Source: Acanthaster planci
Lineage: Eukaryota; Echinodermata; Asteroidea; Valvatida; Acanthasteridae
Reading direction: 5' to 3'
Length of the DNA: 64,000 nucleotides
Assembly (NCBI RefSeq): GCF_001949145.1
Contig: NW_019091378.1
Coordinates: 257,846-321,845 of the forward strand
The stretch's first letter is position 1. Every line of letters begins with the position of its first letter. The notes under the pieces are model-generated. The model was not told the DNA's origin, ran no database searches, and saw only the letters and a list, made by a program, of their open reading frames with translations. Position numbers and translations under genes: made by a program. Shown piece by piece: positions 37,841-49,835 of this stretch.

Positions 37841-40800
37841 TTTTGAAATAGCTTGGTGACAAAACGTGTCGTTTTCAAGGTATTTTCTACATAATTTTTT
37901 CTTCCACCTATTTTACCTCAGTGACCACAGATCCATCCCCGTCCTTACCCCAGAATACATTTACATTTTATAACTTGGGTAAACGTATAGTTAATGAGCT
38001 TTTCTTTGTACAACACGAACTAGTTATCAGCATGACTTGAAAACTAATGGGTCATTACGTACCCTTCATTGGGGGAAAATGTCCCGCGGAACCCTCCTAA
38101 TAAATAAGTATAAATTGTATTTCAATTACGTCGGGGTTTAACTCTCCAAGAGCCGGGTTAGTTTGGCCCATCTCACTTCCAGGGAGGGGGAGGATTCTGT
38201 CCCCTTAAGAACTCGGCTGTGCCAGGCTCGATTTTTTTTTTAAACTTGGCATACATGTAAAGACACTCCTTGTTAATTATAATGTTCTTGTTGTTATGGT
38301 CATTGGAAGTTCAGGGCTTACATGCGAGCCGGCCTGCGTGCATTGAGCACCCTGTGGGGAAAAAAATACATTTGGGGGCTGACCCGTCTCGGAAAAATGC
38401 GCGCGGCGCCAGAACGGTAAGTTTGATTTTCACAAAATTGATGTCAAAATGACTGCAAAGAATTACTCTAAAACTTCTAAAAGGCTCAGCTCCTGAAAAA
38501 AAATGCACTGCCGCGATATCGAAACAAATGTCGGGGGGGGTGGATGCGGATCCCGCCCCAAACTATTTTGGGGTTAAAGCATGTGGTTGTTACAATGAAC
38601 CACTTAACATCAGGAAAGGAAGACGACGCCAGATTTAGATACAATGCATTCAGTTTTATACTTAACATTATAATCTGTACTGTGTAACGATGTCACGTCT
38701 GCGACGATAACTGGGAAAAGCGCAAACACATATATTTTTATCAAAATATGTATAAATTAGTATGAAAGTACGTGAAGATAAGACTTCTGTATACACAATA
38801 TGAGGAAAAAGTCAATATTTTTCACCAAGATATCGGATTACAGTCATGTATGGCGTAGAAAAGGAACACGCACGGGGAACAATCACCCGATGGCACTTAC
38901 ACCGTACATTGTCGAGAAGGACTAATCTTTGTAATGAAAATCACGCTCAGTTTACTCAAACTTTACAAGCCTCTTTATTCACAAGTAGATTTCAACGATG
39001 TTCTTTGTTGCTTCTGCAGGCAGGTGTCAGCATGAAGGACGTAACACTTTTGACAATGTGGCATGTTTTTGAGAACAAACCTTTTCGATGATCGCAATGC
39101 ATTATGGGGTTCGGATGACAAGTAAGCCGTGCATTAATTTTTATGCATAAACCTATGGGGGAAGTGAACTAGTCAGAAATCAGTTAAGACTTTATTCGGA
39201 ATATTTCTTTACTATCTGCTAATCAAGTCACAGAAATATCCATAAGAGTATTTTCCAAACATTTTTTTATTTGTAAGCAGAAAGAAAATCGTCTATAATT
39301 GTCTTTTTAAATGGGCGTCAGTCACATTAGCCTGAAATATGAACGTGATTGGTCAATGCGAGACTGCATGGGCTTGAAATCTAGATTGTTATTAGTCAAT
39401 TCTAACTCATTAGTATTTATGATCTTAGTCCACGATAAAAACTGGTGTTCTCGAAAGAAATTTCCCGAATCTTTTTTCTGGTGAGCTCTACAATTCGCGG
39501 TTTGTAAATATATTTATCCCAAATCTACAATGCAACACTGGATGAAAAGGGCATGGCTTGAATTGGAGAATGACTGTAATAAAATGAAAACAGATCACTG
39601 TTTTGCTTGCTTGTCATCCAAACCCACAATGCATTGCGAACGTCGAAAAGGTTTATCATCAAATACAGCATATCCTGGCTTTGAAAGCCCTGTATTTTGT
39701 TTTCATAAAGTTCGTATACAGCACGTGTTATTTAGGGTATCTGAATTTAGCAATGATTTTAATGTATTGTGTTACCTATTTTGCTGTCGTATTCTGCTGT
39801 TCACGTAAGTGTGCGAGTTGTAATGCAGCTTAATTCAATAACAGTACAATTAATATATCTATGTCTTTAATAAACTAAATTATTTTACATAATTTCACAA
39901 TCATTCCAGAAAGGTATAGACGTAACTGTGCTAATTAGATGGAATATATTTGTTTGTAAGGTATAATGATACAGAAAACGTTAGATTTAAGAGGGAAGCT
40001 GATTTGCCCGTCTCAAAATTCTGGCAAAGTAAATATGGCAAAAGCTTAAACGCAATAAACGTAAAGAGACAAGGACTGGCTCTGTAAAGTGTGAATTTAA
40101 GCAATGCCAATTTCCTTGACAAGTCGAAGAAAGGAGTCGAGATGTTGTTGCGTTGTAGATCAGTTGAGTGCTTATACAACAAAGTTGTTCCCCGTCACCG
40201 ATGGCCATTACCGTAAGGGTATGAAAATCCCTTAGAACTTACATCAAGTACAAGTTTTTCAACTGTGTAGAGATTCATCAAGTTGGCAGATTTTTCGGCT
40301 AGGGGTGAACCAAAGACGCATAAGCACATTGCCGAATATACAGTTTGTAACATAATAACAGTTTGTGCGAATTACTTAAAGCATAAACATGCTGTCACGG
40401 TCGAATTTGGAAGTGGGGGCAGGGCCCCCCCAAAGGAGCTTTCCTTTTATAAATAATGAGAAAAGGCAAATTTTTTGGCCCGTTTCATTTTCCTCCGTCA
40501 AAAAGCGTGTAAAATGCTCCAAAGTGCAGCCTCATTCCTCAGAAAGGTAGTAAAGGGATGCACAAAAAAATGCAACATTTTTAGCGTCCCCCCCAAAAAA
40601 AATCTGGCCCTCCCGAAAACTCGGTTGTGGATTCGTCCTTGCATGCAGCTATTATGCATGGAAACGAGCTCTTTTAATTCGAAATTTGTAATCACCTCTG
40701 TCATTCTGCACGCACAAAACTGATTGTTTATCCCGAATCGAAAATCAACAAATCCTAATCGATGCGTAAATGAAATACCAAAGTAGCAGTCATCTATCTT

Positions 40801-43783
40801 AAATTGGCATCCGGTGCCGGGGGGTAACAATCGCTTTCATACGGCAACCTATTATTATTGTTCTTCCGTGATTCATTTTTTGGAGGAATAGGAATTATTG
40901 CAGAGCACTGTAACATTTAAACCAAGACTCTCTAAGTTGAACAGTAAAACAGAATATTTTGAAGTACATCTGTTAAAGTTGTTTTGTCAGATTAAAATGT
41001 ATTGAATACAAATAAAACCTTGTCCGTAAAATATGGCGTTAGAAAGGTTATCGCCTTGGTCATTTGAAATCATTGTTGAACACTAAGTGTAGAATGACAT
41101 GATGGGTGAACTGTAAATGGGCGACGATTTAAACGCGGTAAATAAGGTAGAGACGTCAAAGCGTCTAGTAAAATAGCACTGGGGTCATCCCTTGATCGAG
41201 GAATTAATTTATTGCGTTCATTGTTCTGAAAAAATCTGGGTATGAAAAAGTATGGAAAAGCTTCTTGAAACTGGACCAAAATGAGCGGGAAAGAAATCAA
41301 AACGTGCCTTTGCGTGCTGAACAATCTCGGGGTAGTCGTGTCAGATTTCTCGGCCACATGTATATTCCATAGGCCTATTTTCAGAGGAAATAAGGGAAAA
41401 TAATGGCTCTTAGGACTAGGCTATACGCCGTGCTGTACTGCCATGCCAAACTTAAAGATATTGATTTCTTTAAGTTCGGCATGGCAATAGCGCGGCGTTT
41501 TGCGCCGATTTTGCTCGGCAAATTGCATTTGGCACGGCAAGCTCTTTAGCTCAACAGGGTACGACGCGCTATCAGTGCTCTGAATGGCAGTGGCATGACA
41601 CTACTCCGTTTTAAGGTCGGCGTTTAGCACATCTGCCGTGCTATTGCCGTCACGGCAGTGGCACGGCGTCCAGTCTTAAGGCCTTACGATCTTATGGCTC
41701 CATAAGTTATGGGGGGAGGGCCAAAAGATATGACAAATTCTGCCACTATTACACATTTTGATAAACGTTCTTCTGTCAGTGACAGGACAGAGCTTTGGGA
41801 TTGTATGGGGGAGTCAGGTCAAAAGAAATTTTTTTAAAGTATTTTAAGCAGGCTCGGAAAATGGTGTCAGAGGGGTGTAGTCCACTGTTAAACTCAGGCC
41901 CCATTGAAAACAGTGTAAAATCAGCATTGTTCGGGGCCCAATAATATGCGTACCAACATCCTTGAGGTGTCTGAAACACACGTTAAATTATTGTATGGTC
42001 CATAATCTTTCTCTTTCTTTTCAATTTCTGTGGGTTAACCGATTACATTTTGAGTTATTCCCTCAGAACAAAATTACACTCCAAAAGTGATATTTCCAAA
42101 GTCTGCTTGCAGTCATTTTTCAAGTGACAACCCTCAACTTTCTAGGGCACTTAGGACCATTTTTAACAGTATTTTTTAGCCATTCTGCTCTCAGATTAAA
42201 GCCCAAAGACCCAGGGAGTTGATTCTGGCAAAGATTTACACAATCTCACCATTTTGGGGGCCATACAATCTCCTTTTTCAAAAGATACTGTGAGGCACTT
42301 TTAACGCTAATGAGCTGGCCAGAAATTCTCGCTTGAATTAGTGGACTGCACCCAGAGAGCAGCTTCACGCAGCTTGATAACAGCGCGGCACCGACAGCGG
42401 TGCCAGAGCTCAGAGCCGCAGAGCGCCCTCAATTGTTGAACAACAAACCCGGAAGTTGCCGTACCTGGAGGAGAGTTGTTTTTTTCTCTCCTCCGGGTCT
42501 ACAGTGCATGAACACGTTACAGCCGCACCAGGTGATTACCATTTATTTACAGTCGTGATTTTCAATCATTTTACCAAATTGATCTTGGGAACATTCAACT
42601 GCATTAGGGCCTACATGTAACGTTACGCCTATTAGTATTACACAGTAACTTAGGAAAGAGTTCCATAGACGGACAACACTAATTTTCCAGTTAGGGTATT
42701 CTGTAATTACTCCGTTGGGCCTTTAACGGCCGCCAGAAAGTGATGTCCTAGAACGTGAAATTTAGCTCAGAAAATGCGGCAGCATTTCCTTAGAAAACAC
42801 TTTCCCAGGCTTGTGCACAGAGGCATCAAGTGTTGTCCGTATATACACTGTATGGAAATCTTTCCATGATAAATCTATTCGTAAAGATTTCTCAGCCAGC
42901 TTTTGATCAGCTAGAAATACATGCTATGAGGCCAGGCCTATGCTATGACTATGAGGCTGCCTTTTTCACATTTCATGTGCACAAGCTCAGGAGACTTAAC
43001 AGAGCGGAACAAATTCATGACAACTGTGTTGCGTAATGTTCGGCGAATGGTTGCTCACGATTCTTATTGTTGTAGACAATTTTTTCCCCTTTAGCTTTGT
43101 TCACTTACTTACTTACACGGGGGCACTAAAATCAACATGGTGATGGAACGGGAAATTGGCTTGTGTGTCAACATGTTGACCGTCGGTTTGTATGGGGGGC
43201 CAACATATGCAGAAAACATGCCCTCGGTTGACAATAGCTTCTGCCTCAAAATACCAATTACCTTGAGTGAGGAACGTACACATACAACATTTGGTGGTAA
43301 GCTATACATGTACATGCATAGTTCATGTTATTGCCATGATATAGTAACTGCCTGAGATCGTTTAACGCTTTGAAATATTTTTCTTTTTTACTGACAAAGT
43401 GACTGATGTCAGCCGGTCAGACAGTTTGTCGACCACTGGTTGGCATAGATTAACACGGTGTTAACTTGTAGTAAAAGAAAAGAACAGTTTGTACATGTAT
43501 TACAAACTAACCATTGCATGTCTCATTTTTCATCTCTGCCGGAGGTGAAAACTTTTCTATAAATAAGAGGTACAATGCAAACGTATGCATACAAATTCAC
43601 TTTATGTACATGTACAGTGTACAGTTCATGCAGACCCATGAGTGCAGAGAGGGGCGCAGCTCCTCAGGGGGGGGGGAAGAGAAAGGGCAAAACACTCCTC
43701 AGTAGCAGACAAACCATTTTTGAATGTGTGAGCCCATTAATGAATCATACAGCGGTGAAGATACATTTTATATGTACCTTATA
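37841..43783. other. Intergenic region downstream of CNGA
   Basis: No coding exon supported. It contains the MITE-like element at 41410-41679, C/G homopolymer runs near 38530 and 40430-40600, and a GC-rich patch at 42360-42520 with a GGAGGAGAG...CTCTCCTCC hairpin. Confidence 0.5.
41410..41679. mobile_element. Palindromic MITE-like element with internal hairpin
   Basis: The left end TTAGGACTAGG followed by ACGCCGTGC and CTGCC is matched in inverted orientation by the right end (TTAAGACTGGACGCCGTGCC on the minus strand). Inside lies a near-perfect 20-bp hairpin (41439-41458 with 41467-41486, one mismatch, 8-nt loop) and several GGCACGG motifs. No ORF. Confidence 0.45.
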
Positions 43784-45130
43784 AGTTAGCATTATAATCG
43801 GGAAAATCTTGGCATGATGAGAAAGGGTATCGTGTTCTCCCTCCTTTGCTTCTCCTCTTTTGCTTCTCCTCTTGTCCACTTTTTTAGGGGGGGCAAAGGG
43901 ATTGGTAATGCATATGGCTATTTGCCGGCTTATTATGCACCCAGCGCAAAAATGAGCTCGAATTTAATTTGCATCACTTGGCATTGGCGGCGAAATTTCA
44001 CCTTGGTCGAAGTGCATTCAACTTTTTCGAATTTGCACTTGTCTTGTCAGGAGGTCACACATTCTCTATTCTGATGGCGCCAATTATTATGAACCATCTC
44101 AAAAGTGCACACTATTCAACTAGGATTTAAATCTTTGATCAGGTTTCTATAAGCCAAAATTAAGAGTACAGTGAAGCATAATTTAGTGTCAGGGACTTGC
44201 TGTGTCCGACTGTCTTCACGTAATGTGTGCATGTACATGACTGTATAGGTGTAGGCCTATTAGTTTTCCTAAAATTTGATGTTAAGTGATGATCCCAGCC
44301 TCCGTTCAACTTTGGTGTTTGGCAATTATTGACTTGTCTTTTACCTTCGACCCCGACTAATAAAACACAAGGATTCTTCACAAATCTACCATGGCAAAGG
44401 TAAACAGTGAACCTTTGAGCTTAAATAGAGCGTGATAGAGTTCTGTAATCTTCACCTACATGTATCTTCCATAGAATTCAGTCTTGGTCTATTTGCCGAG
44501 TCTGATTGGTGAAAAATAGCATTCTTTTGCTAATAGAATCAAAAAGGTCAGCAGTCAGTGGCTATCGGAGGAGTTTGTTTTGACAGATAAGCCACTCATT
44601 TTGCTAGAAATGATCGCAATTGTTGTGGCACATCATGTCAGCTCTGGAATTTGGATCCCATTGACGTCATTTCAACCTTGCACTTATACACGGTGCCTTC
44701 AGGTTTTGCTCCCTTCATAAGAGTTTCCCTTGGAACAGTTTAATGATTGGTAAACAGAATCATTTTGCACGTTGTAAATCCAGTCCAGGAAGACATCGGG
44801 CGCACCATCACAAGACTCCACGGGACTGTTTTCAAGGTCACATGTCAAACTTCAGACCAATCAGATTGGGACTTAATTGCTCTTTTTCTTTAGTTCTGCA
44901 TGTGTTGGATTATTCAATGACAATTTCTAGATATCATGATTTAAAGTGTTAGTAACATGGTCCAGAAAGTCTGCCAAACCTGAGGGATGTATCGTTGTTT
45001 TATTTTTTGATTAGTTTTAATTTGATTCTTATTTCCCCCAATCCAGACATTTTCCAGCTTAGTTTACTGAATTTCTATTGCCACACATAACGTTCGTAAG
45101 TGGTTAGAGCCGTGTGAGAGCTGTAAAGCA
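43784..45130 (+). repeat. Long dispersed repeat, copy A (inverted partner at 58262-59648)
   Basis: About 1350 bp that match the reverse complement of 58262-59648 along the whole length with scattered substitutions and small indels. Examples are the shared ATAATCGGGAAAATCTTGGC near one end, GGCGCCAATTATTATGAAC inside and CGTGTGAGAGCTGT at the other end. No terminal inverted repeat and no long ORF were seen, so the class is unknown: a non-autonomous transposon or an old duplication. Confidence 0.85.
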
Positions 45131-45275
45131 TGTAATACATGTAATATGGAGCCCGAAATCACACCGCTTGTTTTCATCGCACGTACAGAGCTAACCGTGG
45201 AGCGCACTTGTTTGCAGACTTTACATGTACAACACACTCTTTCAAGGGTGTTGAGTCTTGTTTATGTTCAAATTA

Positions 45276-45474
45276 ACCAGTTCGGTATTCCAAAAAGAGT
45301 AAGGTCATTCTGGAACAAAGCATGAGTCTGCATAGAACCGCACTGATGGGCATGGCAGACACTGATTTCTATTTTAGATCAGTGATGGCAGACCTCGCAT
45401 GCGTGTCCGAATGACCTTGCACGCACTTCATTTTGGGCATGCGCTGTTTGAATAGTCAACTGACTCATTCTGAT
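45276..45474 (+). repeat. Dispersed repeat, long copy
   Basis: Partner of 10656-10804 with an extra segment around 45350-45415. See that entry for shared blocks. Confidence 0.55.
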
Positions 45475-46220
45475 GATGGCTCTTCAAAGTTACGTCGTGT
45501 ATCCTGAAGAGTTCAGAACGCCAAACTGTGATGTCAGATCAAATATTTGTGCTGCAAATTTCAACTCAAGTGATTAGGCACGTGCCCCCATGAGCTTGTG
45601 CACATAAGGAACAATGTTTTCAACTACTGCTGAAATGCAAAGTGCTTTCCAAATTCCTGCACTTGCATTTTTTTTCCCTGTGGTGGTGGGAGGGTATACA
45701 AATGATCACATCCGAATTACAGGTTATAAAAACCGAAAGTACTTTTGGAAATATATATCAAATCCAAACCCAACGCTTCTACCAGGATTGCCATCACTGG
45801 CATCATAACAAATACATGTATGCCAATTTGATATGCACAAGAAGATTCCACCACATGTAGCAAGTTGCCAATATACATATACATGTACAACTTCGTGTAC
45901 AGTAGACTGCCATACTACACGTATACCATACACTGTACATGTACATGTAGTTGGGCTGGCCTAACTATAGCACTTCAGTTAGCACTGTGCCAGCTATAAC
46001 CAATATCATATTCAGGACGTAACTTTGACAATATTACATATACAGTAATGCGATATTAACAAAACAGATATGTGCCCGTAAGTGATAACAATGCCTCACA
46101 TAAACTCAACTTCTCATGATTCTCTTCCAATACATTTGGTTGTTTTTATGCTCTGTAAATGTAATAAATGCCAGGCATCTCTTTGTGAAATACAAATGGA
46201 ATGACTGCAGGTCAGATAGA

Positions 46221-46252
46221 AAAAAACAAACAAACAAATAAACAAACAAACC
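46221..46252 (+). repeat. (CAAA)n simple repeat
   Basis: Interrupted CAAACAAACAAATAAACAAAC run. Confidence 0.75.
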
Positions 46253-46923
46253 AAAAAGCAAATCAAGATTCTGAAATATAGATTTTGTCTACATTTTGGG
46301 AACATTTGCAAACAAATTTTAGAACTTCATTTTTAAACATCACATTCATTTTTATTTTCAGTCCACTGAGGTGGGAATGACATGGAATGAGAAATGATAC
46401 ATAAAATTTGAATCAAAAAGGATCGAGGCAAAATTCGGGCATTTAAACATTGTTTTGTGACAAACAACTGTTTCTAATTATGAAGAATATCTAATATTTT
46501 CCATCAATGCTCTCCTCTCTGTCCACTCTTTCATCTTGCCTTTTGAGGAGCCAGTGTCTGAGAATAAAGTGATGTAAGTGAATTTGTCAAATTTGCTTTC
46601 TGATGCACATCAAGAGAAAACAAATCTTGTCACAGGCTTTGACATGTTACGAAACACCTGTCTAGGTTGCCATAGTGATTTGACTTTCACCGTAATTAAA
46701 ACGACTTGCATGTACATGCTTTACACGTTGGTGTGGCATTACAAAACCCAGGCTAATGTGCTGATAAAGAAAAAAAGAAACCAAAAAAATGTTTTATGCA
46801 ACGATTGATGAGATGCAGTATATATAACATGAAGTTTTCACTTACATAGCTCATTTTGTCTAGCTTGCCCTCAGGAGTATACATGCTGTTCTGGCTGTGT
46901 TTCGTAACCACAGATAAAGCAAG

Positions 46924-47023
46924 ATGCTCAGAGATACAACCATGGAGGAGGCTCAAGCAGTCATCAGCGATCGCATCCGAGCTGCCACTATCAAGAGAAT
47001 TCAAAAATATGAGCAACTCAAAG
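46924..47023 (+). CDS. FPGT: FPGT coding exon 1
   Basis: 33 codons plus one base, donor CTCAAAG|GTACAT (intron from 47024). The peptide (MEEAQAVISDRIRAATIKRI region) is helical and charged. A CCACAG just upstream (46910-46913 end) could be the acceptor of a 5' UTR intron. Confidence 0.8.
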
Positions 47024-49719
47024 GTACATCATTGTCTTTTTTAAATAATCTTGTGTGAATGCTTTTCTGTGGCTTTCATAATTAAAAAAAAACAGGAATA
47101 ATTTGGTGGAAAACAACAGTTTGAAACTGTCTGCATTTTTGTGATCTTATTAGGTAAAGGAACTCTAGAAAGACTTTTATTTTGCTTTCATTCTAATGAT
47201 TTGTTACAACAGTATTTGTTACAGTGCAGCCCATGAAGGACAGCCAAGTTCAACACATGGTCCTTCTCCATAGTCCGCATGGCCACTGAGTGAACTAAAC
47301 CACTGAGAACTAAGACCCCTGATGAAATGCCAGAGACTCAGGGGCATTCTCGATGGTTTGACCCACATGTAGGCCATCAGCTGCCCTTGCTCATATATGT
47401 ACATATACATAGATTGCCAGATTATTTACACATCTTGCAGTGGTTTCATGAGAAAATCCCACGGTGATTCTGGCCCGAAGGGTTAGAGTGCACCCTCTTT
47501 CCTTTATTATTCCCTTATTGTACGCTGCACATCAACCTTCATGTACATGCACACTCATCTAATCAGTTGATTATTTTTCATTGTTTCATTACAGGTAAAA
47601 AAGTTGGTGATTTTCCATTCTGGGACATTGTCGTGATTAGTTCCATGGACACATCTCAGAAGCTGGCCTATGAACTGCAGCTGCAGGAGAAATTGGACAA
47701 TGAGGAACTACCCCTGGGTGTGGACTATTATGTCATTGCTGACCCTGGCACAGAAAAGATTGGCAAGTTTTCAGTCGATACATGGGAACATAGATAAATT
47801 ACTTGCTTTGTCATCCTCGGGGTCAGGGCGCTGGTCTTGTGTTAACCTGTTACCTTGGTGTTTTATTTGTGACAGAAAATACGCAATAAGAAGAAACAAC
47901 TGAAATCCAAACAGACAAACTGAATAGTTAACCGGAAACCCGCTGATCTTCATTACTTTCTTGAACTGTTATTTAAGAGAATACATGCACAATGACCTAC
48001 TCTTCTCTGATAACCGAGTAAACTTGTTTGACAGACACTGTATTTGTATGACTTCCTGTACGACAGCAAAGGCACATACCACAAGTATTGACAAAGTGGT
48101 TATAGGCAAACTTAAAAAGATCGTACTATTTTCACAATTATGAACTATTTTTGCTGTCTGTATCCACAGGTGGTGGTGGATCTATGATGGCCAGTCTGCA
48201 GTGTCTCAGAGAGACCTATCAGAAGGATCTTGAGACAAAGAAAGTCCTGATTATGCCAGCTGGGGGTTACAGCCAGCGCCTCCCTAATGCCAGTCTCCTG
48301 GGCAAGATGTTCCTCAGCATTCCCCTTGGTGACCCCTTCTACACGATGTTTGACCTCAAGTTAGCGCTGTCCATTGACTTCCCGGCAAAGATGTCAGCAG
48401 GAGTATTCCTGGGGGTGTCTGACTGTATTGAGTTGTATGTCGATGAAGACTCCCCCAATTGGTCCTTCGATGAGCGAGGGGTGACAGCTCTGGGGCATCC
48501 CTCACCTATCAGCATTGGCACTGGGCATGGGGTGTTCGTTGTCCCCACAAGGCAGGCCAACTCCCCCTCAGTGGAGGTTGTGGCTGTGGAGGAGTTCCTG
48601 CACAAGCCAACTGTGGAAATCATGCAGGAAAAGGGAGCTGTCTTGGGCAATGATTTTTGCTCTGGCATCGGCTCAGAGGAAAAGATGGTCCTGACTGACA
48701 GCTGCTACTACATGGATTTCACCACTGCGATGAAGTTACTGGAGTTGTACAATGATGAGTCACCACTGCGTTGTGAGATTGATTGCCATGGGGATTTCCT
48801 GCAGCCCCTGGGCCTACGTGCCACTTCAGAGTACATTAAAAACACCTCCAATGTCACCAAGGTCACTGACAGCCTGATGAGTATGCGGCAGAAGGTCTTC
48901 GATGTTCTCAAAGGGACGCCTCTCAGTGTCGCTGTCATGCAACACTCTCGTTTCTACCACTTGGGCACCATCAATGAATATTTGGATCACATGTGCAACC
49001 TGACGCCTCTCGCAAAAGAGCTGGGTCTTGGCACTCACATGTACAAGCCAGACGGCCCCGATGATGGCACATGTACTTCAGGCACATCACGTATTCAGGC
49101 TTCGGGAAAATGCACAGCATCAGCATGTGTCATGAATTCCATCTGCCCAAAAGGGTTCCAGGTTGAAGAAAGGAGCTTGGTTGAGTACTGTGATTTCCAG
49201 ATGCCAGTGAGTATACACAGCAACAGCATTGTGAGTAGTTGCTGTGTGGGGAGCACGCCAGACCAAAAGCTAGTCACTGTCCCCAAGGACACCTTTCTTC
49301 ACACAGCTTGTATCTCTGATGGCAAGGCCAAAAGGCAGTTTGTCACCGTTGCCTTTGGAACCCAGGACAATCTGAAGAAAGAGGCCAGCATTGAAGAGCT
49401 GTCCATGTTCGGCAAGCCGTTCAAAGACATCTGTGGGACAGATCTGGATATGGCCAGCAAGTGTCTCTTCCCAGATGGGACCACTCAGAGCTTGTGGCAT
49501 GCTAAGCTGTTTCGGCCAGCTGACAAGATGGAAGACTCCTTCTCCTCTACCATGAGTCTCATGGAGAGAGTGCTGAGCGAATCACCATTGCAACCCTCTC
49601 TGAGTGAATGGGAGGGCTGTCTCTCTATGGCTGACCTCATCCAGTCTAAGGACATTTTCAAGATGCTTGAATTCAGGCGGGAGTTGAGAAAAAAAATGCA
49701 GCTGAGTACTAACAACTGA
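46924..49719 (+). CDS. FPGT: Fucose-1-phosphate guanylyltransferase (GDP-L-fucose pyrophosphorylase), complete
   Basis: Cytosolic enzyme that makes GDP-L-fucose from fucose-1-phosphate and GTP in the salvage pathway. Exons 46924-47023, 47595-47762 and 48170-49719 join in phase 1 to 605 aa, close to the vertebrate length of about 600. The PF07959 (fucokinase/FPGT) signature is clear: FWDIVVIS and a LQEKLDNEELPLGV segment, then the nucleotide-binding loop PAGGYSQRLPNA (GGYSQRLP at 121-128) with Lys135, HGVFV at 209-213, and EIDCHGDFLQPLG at 292-304. The remaining part fits the C-terminal beta-helix of the family. In-frame TAA lies two codons before the chosen ATG; a second ATG at 46942 has a better Kozak context (ACCATGG) and would give 599 aa. 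Intron 2 has a GC donor. The gene sits between two inverted 1.35-kb repeats. Confidence 0.94.
47024..47594 (+). other. Intron 1 of FPGT (571 bp)
   Basis: GTACAT to TTACAG, phase 1. Nothing else recognised in it. Confidence 0.8.
47595..47762 (+). CDS. FPGT: FPGT coding exon 2
   Basis: Acceptor TTTCATTACAG|GTAAAA. It encodes KKVGDFPFWDIVVISSMDTS to DPGTEKI plus one base. The only in-phase 3' end is ATTG|GCAAGT at 47762/47763, a GC donor. Reading on through instead reaches a stop at 47797. Confidence 0.88.
47763..48169 (+). other. FPGT: GC-AG intron (FPGT intron 2)
   Basis: The intron starts GCAAGT, matching the consensus of GC-AG introns, and ends in CACAG. Nearby GT dinucleotides at 47767 and 47773 give the wrong phase (a stop soon after the junction). 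The protein across the junction (KIG|GGGS) is colinear with the family. Confidence 0.8.
48170..49719 (+). CDS. FPGT: FPGT coding exon 3 (main catalytic exon)
   Basis: Acceptor GTATCCACAG|GTGGTG. The first codons read GGGSMMASLQCL, matching the family's Gly-rich entry to the nucleotide-binding loop with no length change. Open to TGA at 49717-49719. Confidence 0.95.
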
Positions 49720-49829
49720 ACAAAAGAGATTCAGAGCTGAAAGGTTTATTTGGTAAATACACTTCCAGCAATTTACTACCGGAAAATACTGTTAGTTGAA
49801 TTTGGTAAGCCAAGCCTTAAATTTTAACA

Positions 49830-49835
49830 ATTAAA
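49830..49835 (+). terminator. Candidate polyadenylation signal (variant) of FPGT
   Basis: ATTAAA about 110 nt after the FPGT stop. A canonical AATAAA occurs later, at 50681-50686, which would give a 3' UTR near 970 nt. Confidence 0.3.
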
